This document shows, one piece after another, positions 56,988-64,000 of a stretch of 64,000 bases of DNA. This stretch comes from Acinetobacter sp. BY419 (GTDB lineage: Bacteria > Pseudomonadota > Gammaproteobacteria > Pseudomonadales > Moraxellaceae). The translations under genes were made by a program, and so were the position numbers. Within the stretch, counting starts at the first letter, position 1. Each line of letters begins with the position of its first letter. The stretch is taken from positions 18,236 to 82,235 of the forward strand of contig NZ_JAGFXZ010000013.1 of the NCBI RefSeq assembly GCF_019038395.1, given 5' to 3'. The notes under the pieces are model-generated. The model had not been told where the DNA came from and did not search any database. It saw nothing but the letters and a program-made list of their open reading frames with translations.

Positions 56988-58385
<1,398 letters not shown>

Positions 58386-58430
58386 TTAGATTTTGGAATT
58401 AAACGTAAAACGAAACACGTGCAGCATCAG

Positions 58431-59162
58431 TTAAACCACCTGAAACTGTAAACGCGCTAGATTCTGAATATCTTGTAGCAACTTGCGTTTGCCAAATACC
58501 ATGCCCCAAGAGCTGCCACCAAGCTGACGCCACAGGTGTGCCATTTGCAAACCGGTAAATAGGGAAGCGCGGATGCGGTTGGTGTGTCCGGCATCTTTAA
58601 AGGCTTGGGCATTGCCACGTACCATAATGCGCGGATTAATCTGTCCGGCAGTATCAACATAGGTTTGAGCGAGATTGGCAAGGATGCTGGGGTGCAGGTA
58701 ATTATTATCGAAAAAGGAGAGCTGTCTGAGAATTTTCTGTTGGGACTGTTCAATAATCTCAACAAATTTGGGATTGCTATAAACCTTCTTTTCTAATTGA
58801 AGAAGTGCCATCGCATAGGACATTGGAAGTTTGGTGCTGGAAAGTTTTGGAATTCTAGATTTTGGTGAAGTATTGAAAGGTTGAATAATACTGCTTTCTA
58901 ATGTTTTTAAACCTAGGGAAATATCGGACAGTTGATTAAAAAAGTCTAGCGTCTGGGCATTCTGATTAATACCAGGACGGATATTGAGACTGGCTCTAAT
59001 CAACTGTTCAAAATAAAAGTTACCACTTTCACCAATACTTTGCTGACCTGTCACTGCGGTCATATGGGTCAGCTGGGTAGCCTGAAATACACCCGCTAAT
59101 GCCAAAGCACGATTTTGACGAGTATTCAACGTTGTGGCTGGTTGAAATGGTAACTCCGTCAT
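58431..59162 (-). CDS. hflD: High frequency lysogenization protein HflD homologue
   Basis: A 243-residue, mainly helical HflD/YcfC protein, a peripheral inner-membrane protein that in E. coli affects lambda CII stability. The family pattern appears as [22 protein letters not shown] near the start, [33 protein letters not shown] and [25 protein letters not shown]. coli's is shorter (213 aa). It begins seven bases after mnmA with AAGGATG as ribosome site, so the genes form an operon. Confidence 0.9.
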   Translation of the reverse strand: MTELPFQPATTLNTRQNRALALAGVFQATQLTHMTAVTGQQSIGESGNFYFEQLIRASLNIRPGINQNAQTLDFFNQLSDISLGLKTLESSIIQPFNTSPKSRIPKLSSTKLPMSYAMALLQLEKKVYSNPKFVEIIEQSQQKILRQLSFFDNNYLHPSILANLAQTYVDTAGQINPRIMVRGNAQAFKDAGHTNRIRASLFTGLQMAHLWRQLGGSSWGMVFGKRKLLQDIQNLARLQFQVV

Positions 59163-59169
59163 GCCGAAT

Positions 59170-60321
59170 TCATCCTTTTATAAAATCAGGTTTAGGCGCA
59201 TTGGTATGATGAATCACACCACCCCCTAAACAAACTTCACCTGAATAGAACACCACGCTTTGACCTGGGGTCACTGCACGTTGAGGTTCATCAAATTCAA
59301 CACGAACACCATTGGGTGATTCTGAATCCTGGTATACAGTACATGCTTGATCAGTCTGACGGTAACGGGTTTTGGCCGTGCAGCGGAAACCTATTTCAGG
59401 AATATCCTGCTCACCTGCCACCCAGTCAATCGCCTCACTCCAAAGTATGGTGCTTTGCATGAGTGGGTGTTCATGGCCTTGACCTACCACCAGACGATTG
59501 CCTTCGATATCTTTATGCAATACGAACCAGGCACCTTCAGCGACGCCTTTCATGCCACCAATGCCGATCCCGCCACGTTGACCGAGCGTATAGTACATTA
59601 AGCCGTGATGATCACCAACCTCTTTACCGTCTTCCAGTACGATTTTTCCGGGTTGAGCGGGTAAATATTGCTTCAAGAAGTCATTAAAACGGCGTTCGCC
59701 AATAAAACAGATGCCCGTCGAATCTTTTTTCTTGGCAGTGACCAGATCTAATTCTTCTGCAATTTTACGGACTTGCGGCTTTTCAATTTCACCAACAGGG
59801 AACAGGGTCTTGTTAATTTCACGACCATGTACGGCATGCAGGAAGTAAGTCTGGTCTTTATTACTGTCTACGCCACGAAGCAGCGGTGCATATTCTTCAC
59901 CACGAGAATTAGTCATGGTTTCACCGCGACGGCAGTAATGACCTGTCGCAATAAAATCAGCACCTAGGTTTACCGCGTGATCCAGAAAGGCCCGGAATTT
60001 AATTTCTTTATTACATAAAATGTCCGGGTTTGGAGTACGGCCAGCTGCATATTCCGCCAGAAAGTGTTCAAAGACACGATCCCAGTACTCCATGGCAAAA
60101 TTGGCAGTATGCAGTTTGATCCCGATTTTATCGCAAACGGCCTGTGCATCGGCCAGATCATCCATGGCCGTGCAATATTCCGTGCCGTCATCTTCTTCCC
60201 AGTTCTTCATGAAAAGGCCCTCAACCTGATAGCCCTGTTGAAGTAAAAGTGCAGCAGATACAGACGAATCTACACCACCTGACATACCGACGATGACACG
60301 TTGTTGCATAGGATTAGGCAT
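59170..60321 (-). CDS. mnmA: tRNA-specific 2-thiouridylase
   Basis: MnmA puts sulfur on U34 of tRNA-Lys, -Glu and -Gln. In the 383-residue product the ATP PP-loop is [12 protein letters not shown], the substrate/target-binding NWEEDDG follows, the catalytic pair is Cys103 ([11 protein letters not shown]) and Cys205 ([12 protein letters not shown]), and QGHEHPLM and VRFDEPQ-like C-terminal strands are present. The ATG at 60321 overlaps the end of nudJ by eight bases; the ATG at 60309 ([12 protein letters not shown]) is an alternative. Confidence 0.96.
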   Translation of the reverse strand: MPNPMQQRVIVGMSGGVDSSVSAALLLQQGYQVEGLFMKNWEEDDGTEYCTAMDDLADAQAVCDKIGIKLHTANFAMEYWDRVFEHFLAEYAAGRTPNPDILCNKEIKFRAFLDHAVNLGADFIATGHYCRRGETMTNSRGEEYAPLLRGVDSNKDQTYFLHAVHGREINKTLFPVGEIEKPQVRKIAEELDLVTAKKKDSTGICFIGERRFNDFLKQYLPAQPGKIVLEDGKEVGDHHGLMYYTLGQRGGIGIGGMKGVAEGAWFVLHKDIEGNRLVVGQGHEHPLMQSTILWSEAIDWVAGEQDIPEIGFRCTAKTRYRQTDQACTVYQDSESPNGVRVEFDEPQRAVTPGQSVVFYSGEVCLGGGVIHHTNAPKPDFIKG

Positions 60322-60799
60322 CCAAATTTGAAATTAAGGGAGAGTTTTGGTGCTCGTAAATGAGCGATAAAGGATAGCGTTTACCCGCTTGGGCATCCTG
60401 CACGGCTTTAATCACCAGTGGACTACGCGCACGTGCAGTTTCAACCAGTTCGTCCAGCGTCATCCAGACTGGGCCGATGATGCCGGTATCCAGTTCAGCA
60501 GTTTGATCATAACTCCTCACTTCTGCCTTAAAGCAGAAACGGTAATATGTGCGATCTGGAAACATGGGTGGGGTATAGGTATAGATCCCGATCAGGTCAG
60601 TAATCTGGACCTGATAACCGGTCTCTTCCATGGTTTCGCGAACTGCTGCTTCAATGATCGTTTCACCTGCTTCGACATGACCGGCAGGCTGATTAAAGAC
60701 AGGATGGGTCACAGACGCCGCATGTTCTTCGACAAACAGGAATTTTCCGTTTTGTTCGACAACGGTAGCGACAGTGACATGAGCAGTCCAAGCGGTCAT
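60314..60799 (-). CDS. nudJ: NUDIX hydrolase, NudJ-like phosphatase
   Basis: A 161-residue NUDIX protein. The Nudix box [25 protein letters not shown] (residues about 40-65) is complete with REXXEE-type residues. In E. coli NudJ, also upstream of mnmA, hydrolyses thiamine pyrimidine pyrophosphate and other diphosphates. I start at ATG 60799 ([12 protein letters not shown]); the in-frame ATG at 60826 would add nine residues (MLSFPGCCF). First gene of the four-gene operon. Confidence 0.9.
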   Translation of the reverse strand: MTAWTAHVTVATVVEQNGKFLFVEEHAASVTHPVFNQPAGHVEAGETIIEAAVRETMEETGYQVQITDLIGIYTYTPPMFPDRTYYRFCFKAEVRSYDQTAELDTGIIGPVWMTLDELVETARARSPLVIKAVQDAQAGKRYPLSLIYEHQNSPLISNLDA

Positions 60800-60927
60800 A
60801 AAACAGCACCCGGGGAAAGAAAGCACTATTCTACAAAATTTAGGGGGCGGTGGCTATGTGGATGGTAGGATTTCTTTGATTCTGTAAATAATTGAGATTT
60901 TGAAAATAAGCAGAGGGAAATATAAAT

Positions 60928-61032
60928 AAGGAGGCACATTAAACGTTTTGCTATTAATAGGTAGTGTACTGACATCAGTCAGTAATATAGGGAAAAGTTT
61001 TTGGAAAAAAGCCCCTTTCAAAGAGGGGCTTT
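60928..61032 (+). pseudogene. Possible decayed small lipoprotein gene (entericidin-like)
   Basis: A perfect AAGGAGG (60928-60934) is followed after three bases by ATT AAA CGT TTT, where ATG would be expected; one frame over, the next codons read VLLLIGSVLTSVSNIGKS, a lipoprotein-leader-like pattern, up to a hairpin at 61006-61032. This resembles a small entericidin-type gene whose start and reading frame have decayed, but it is short and the resemblance is only by eye. The hairpin also serves the minus-strand lipase-like gene. Confidence 0.25.
61005..61032 (-). terminator. Terminator of the second lipase-like gene (minus strand)
   Basis: Stem AAAGCCCCT/AGGGGCTTT with seven-base loop; T tract on the minus strand, 85 bases after the stop codon. 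Confidence 0.75.
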
Positions 61033-61116
61033 AATATGCTTTTAATTCATTATAAAAATGAATAAATTTTATTGTTCGATGCAATTAGACCTGACTAAAC
61101 TGCTAAATAGTCTAGA

Positions 61117-62322
61117 CTATTTTACATTACAGTTACTTTGAAATTTCCCTTGATCCACCGAACTGATAAAGTTTCCAATCAGAGTTGGGCTTTGTCTCAG
61201 GGAATCACGATGATCTCCACCTTTAACCACATGGAATTCGATAGGTTTTTTCATTTTGCAAATCTGCTGAAAATAAGCATAAGTTCCACGAGGATCGACC
61301 AGCTGATCTTGATCACCCTGTACCAGCATCACAGGTACCGTAGGTATCATATTTTCAATCGACTGTTTTTTTAGATAAGTAATCAAAGGGGTCAGATTGG
61401 CATCTGGTTTGAAAACTGTTTTTGGCGCTTGTTTTAAGTCCTCTTGCAATTCTGACAAACAACGACTACGCGCAAAAGTAAGAATTTTATTCATTTCGGG
61501 AGTCACGAGATTCGCAGGGTTAAGACTTGGCTCTGCTGCTTCAGCACCCAGAAGAACGATAGGAAAAAACGAGGCAACACTAGGTGAAATCTGAGGATGA
61601 GTTTTTACATATTCAGCAATTCCCTGATATTGATAACCTCCCGGCGCAAGGGCAATTGCCCCCCGAAGTTTGAACTCTGGCGCATATTTTTGTCCATTTG
61701 CTGCTACCATAATAGTGGCAGCACCACCTTGGCTATGTCCCATGACATACCAGTCTTTACTAAACTGATAAGGTTTTAAAAAATGGGCTGCTCTTACAGC
61801 ATCGACTACAGTGTGCAACTGGCTCTGGGCATTCATATAGGGATGTAAGGTGGGCGTACCCAAACCTTGATAGTCGGGCGCAACTACTGCATAACCACGC
61901 GCAAGCCAGGCATTTAGAGCCTTGGCTGCGATTTGCTGGTAGACATGTACCGGCCCGCCGACATAATCCTCGGAGGGTGCACAGGTATCTGCCACACCAG
62001 TTGTACCATGAGCCCAGGCTAGGACAGGCCAGCCACCTTTGGGTGCCTTGCCCTTAGGCAATAAAATGAGTCCAGAAGTTACGATAGGCTCGGAATAAAT
62101 TCCACGACTGCGATAATTAATTAAAAACCGTTGTGAAGCATTGGTAAACAGATCGGGAGTTTGCTCTTTTATAGACAGTAGCGTACCTGGTGTTTTTGCT
62201 GCAATATCAGATAACTGGGTTTTGTCTTGATTGGTAGGGGCAGGAGAGGCGAACACATATGCAGAACCCAAGCACAGGCAGCCGACTATAATTTTTGAAA
62301 TAGGATTTTTTATTTTCAACAT
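61117..62322 (-). CDS. Exported alpha/beta hydrolase, secretory-lipase-like (paralogue)
   Basis: A 401-residue exported hydrolase. The N-terminal basic-hydrophobic signal (residues 1-25) ends VFASP, a type I site, so unlike its paralogue at 2109-3314 it should be soluble or secreted. The catalytic region is WAHGTTGVADTCAPS (103-117), YAVVAPDYQGLG, and the nucleophile elbow GHSQGG with Ser198; QGDQDQLVDP and GGDHRDS supply the probable Asp and His. I use the ATG at 62322 behind GTGGAG; a GTG five codons upstream is less likely. Lipase or esterase activity is inferred. Confidence 0.82.
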   Translation of the reverse strand: MLKIKNPISKIIVGCLCLGSAYVFASPAPTNQDKTQLSDIAAKTPGTLLSIKEQTPDLFTNASQRFLINYRSRGIYSEPIVTSGLILLPKGKAPKGGWPVLAWAHGTTGVADTCAPSEDYVGGPVHVYQQIAAKALNAWLARGYAVVAPDYQGLGTPTLHPYMNAQSQLHTVVDAVRAAHFLKPYQFSKDWYVMGHSQGGAATIMVAANGQKYAPEFKLRGAIALAPGGYQYQGIAEYVKTHPQISPSVASFFPIVLLGAEAAEPSLNPANLVTPEMNKILTFARSRCLSELQEDLKQAPKTVFKPDANLTPLITYLKKQSIENMIPTVPVMLVQGDQDQLVDPRGTYAYFQQICKMKKPIEFHVVKGGDHRDSLRQSPTLIGNFISSVDQGKFQSNCNVK

Positions 62323-63037
62323 GGAAATATTCTCCACTCTTACTTATATAATCTTAAATGTTCTAAATTTATATTAGACAGATGATCTAAATAAAAACTA
62401 TAGATAATTTTATAATAAATTCAGAGAGGTAAATAGTTCTTTTTGTAAATTGAATACCTTTAAGTTGTATGAAGGTTGTTTTAATTAACTACCTGTAAAT
62501 TAATAATTAAATTTTAAAAAAATCGATTTTCATCAGGCGGTAATTTCTTCTGAGGAAGTATATTTTGTGATTTAATATTTTACAAAAAATGCATTAGAAA
62601 TATTTTAACTGCTTTGTTTTAATTTTCTTAAAGGTCTAAGTGCAAGAGTAGATTTGAAATTGAACCTCTCTCTTGGCTTCTATACGTGTTGCCTTTATTC
62701 CCAAGCAGCTACTTGATAGATTAAAAGATTATACTGGCACACCTCAGGCATGTTCTATACCCAATGAAAATCTCTAATTTTCAATGATAGGAAATAGTAT
62801 GAAGAAGCAGGGGGTACTCTAAATATTAAGTTCAAGTATTATATTTAATAAATTGATTTTTTTGAAAATACATGGGCTCTATCTAAATCAAATTTTAATG
62901 ATATAGAGCTATGGGTATCCTGTTTATAAGAGGAGATATTTGATCTCTCCTAGAAGATACTTAATTTTTCTATTTGATTTAGCAAAATTTAATTATAAAA
63001 AATTAATTTTTATCTGAGAATTAATGATGAATTGGCT
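62323..63037. other. AT-rich intergenic region
   Basis: About 715 bases between the lipase-like and hdeA-like genes. I see no gene. A small inverted repeat (GCTCTAT...ATAGAGC near 62875-62910) and short ATG frames look accidental. Confidence 0.4.
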
Positions 63038-63071
63038 AAAAAACAGTAATTAAATTTAATTACTGTTTTTT
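63038..63071 (-). terminator. Terminator of the hdeA-like gene (minus strand)
   Basis: Near-perfect palindrome of about 16-base arms (AAAAACAGTAATTAAA/TTTAATTACTGTTTTT); T tract on both strands. Confidence 0.85.
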
Positions 63072-63096
63072 AAATATAGAAAGAGTTAGTAAGGAC

Positions 63097-63405
63097 TTAT
63101 TTTATTTTTGCCCACTCTTTAGCCAGCCGTTGTCTAAAACTTTGTTTTTTATCTTTTTTACACTCCTGAACCATAATAGGTGTGACTTTTTCAATACCTT
63201 TTGTGTCTATGATCTCATTTTCCATACCTTTATTCTTCATATTTAAAGCTATAGATACTCCGACAGCAGTTGGTTGGTATGTGGTATCTAACACAAGAAA
63301 GTCTTCACACGTCCAGCGGCTTAGTGGTTTATTTGCGGGAGCAGCATTCACAAAAACTGGAGTTAATGCTACACAAGATAGAATTATGATAGATAATTTT
63401 TTCAT
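63097..63405 (-). CDS. HdeA/HdeB-family periplasmic acid-stress chaperone
   Basis: A 102-residue exported protein. A signal peptide ends after VNA (about residue 21). The mature domain carries LSRWTCEDFLVLDTTYQPTAVGV and KGIEKVTPIMVQECKKD, the HdeA pattern, with Cys33 and Cys82 placed for the conserved disulfide. HdeA proteins unfold at low pH and hold other periplasmic proteins soluble. The C-terminus is lysine-rich (KEWAKIK). AAGAGATTAATTAAA precedes the ATG. Monocistronic, with its own terminator. Function is inferred from the family. Confidence 0.85.
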   Translation of the reverse strand: MKKLSIIILSCVALTPVFVNAAPANKPLSRWTCEDFLVLDTTYQPTAVGVSIALNMKNKGMENEIIDTKGIEKVTPIMVQECKKDKKQSFRQRLAKEWAKIK

Positions 63406-64000
63406 TTTAATTAATCTCTTATACCGGTTATGAAATTATTTTGGATTATAATATTTAATTATAATCTTATTTAATAAAATTAACCGATGCTTTAAAAAAT
63501 GTATATTAATAATATGTATCTAATTTTATATAAATCTGAATAAAGAACGTTAACTATTTAAAAAACAAGGTATTCAAATATTTTTATAAAAGGTCTTTTA
63601 AAAAATTAATTAACTAAAGTTATAAATTAGCTTTATTTTACAAAGAATATGTTTAAAAAGTCTTTTTTAAATTTGGCAGGGTGAATGCTAAGAAAATGCA
63701 TTAAAATTAATGCCAAAGACGTAGAAAGAAAATAAATTAAGATTAAGTGATGCAGTCAAAAATTTTTAGAGAATTTATTTGTTTTATAAAAGAAAAACAA
63801 TTAGAGAATTTGATCTATGTCATAAAAAATATAAAAAATATGAAAGGCTTAAATATTTCACATCACCCATTGTTAATTAACCTGAATCCTGCTTAAGCCG
63901 ATGATTTCATAATTTGAATTTTTGGCTTATTTCGATGGGTTAATTGATATGCACATAGCGAAGCATAAATTCCGCTGAGAAATCCATGAAGACTACGTGC
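63406..64000. other. AT-rich region to the right edge
   Basis: No supported gene. A frame beginning ATGAAGACTACGTGC at 63986 may be the start of a gene running off the edge, with GAGAAATCC in front, but 15 bases are too few to call. Confidence 0.4.

Noticed and set aside
63986..64000. ATGAAGACTACGTGC at the right edge as a gene start
   Set aside because: Only five codons are visible, too little to support a gene.

Overview
The window looks like a chromosomal segment of an Acinetobacter-type gammaproteobacterium. The reasons are family-level: the 2,4-diaminobutyrate aminotransferase/decarboxylase pair known from Acinetobacter, a glyceraldehyde-3-phosphate dehydrogenase with a long N-terminal extension, the obg-proB pair, an nudJ-mnmA-hflD-purB block, moderate GC and many short hairpin-plus-T-run terminators. 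I could run no database search, so species is not assigned. I see no prophage, IS element, CRISPR array or rRNA operon; most of the window is housekeeping and catabolic core genome.

Layout. 1-3.7 kb: end of glnA, ubiC-ubiA (first steps of ubiquinone synthesis), a lipoprotein lipase-like hydrolase and a small membrane protein. 3.9-6.3 kb: meso-diaminopimelate dehydrogenase lying between an intact and a decayed copy of the same small gene, then a DUF2726 protein and four tRNA-Asn genes in two near-identical tandem cassettes. 6.4-9.8 kb: sodB, a Nif3-like protein and a DegS-type protease. 9.8-16.2 kb: the Rut pyrimidine-degradation locus, with rutD alone upstream and rutA-rutB-rutC-rutF-rutG plus a beta-hydroxyacid dehydrogenase behind a consensus sigma-54 promoter; rutE is absent. 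16.5-22.6 kb: a carboxymuconolactone-decarboxylase-like protein, fadE, lipA and sthA. 22.7-27.2 kb: a 21-cysteine copper-storage-like protein, then a TauD/TfdA dioxygenase, an MFS transporter with a coupled 44-residue membrane protein, and a long OmpW-type porin, all on the minus strand. 27.6-36.9 kb: small and unknown genes, a macro-like protein, uvrB, a lipocalin, an EamA permease, a frameshifted 586-codon unknown gene and gap. 37-43.3 kb: divergent qorB/HxlR regulator, a frameshifted membrane protein, obg-proB, a frameshifted PAP2 phosphatase and a SIMPL protein. 43.8-48.3 kb: dat-ddc (1,3-diaminopropane synthesis) and an aromatic-acid-type MFS transporter bounded by two identical terminators. 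48.6-53.5 kb: pstSCAB behind a Pho box. 53.5-64 kb: unknown membrane proteins, a SohB-like protease, purB-hflD-mnmA-nudJ, a second lipase-like hydrolase and an HdeA-like periplasmic protein.

How it works together: glnA, the sigma-54-driven rut genes (uracil as nitrogen source) and PhoB-type pst genes are classic nutrient-limitation functions. The most noteworthy points are the variant rut operon, a pair of MITE-like intergenic repeats with terminal inverted repeats (16.3 and 23.3 kb), the tRNA-Asn cassette duplication with compensated acceptor-stem changes, the decayed gene copy flanking ddh, and three genes that each look intact apart from a single-base frameshift. I did not find a clearly new multi-gene system.
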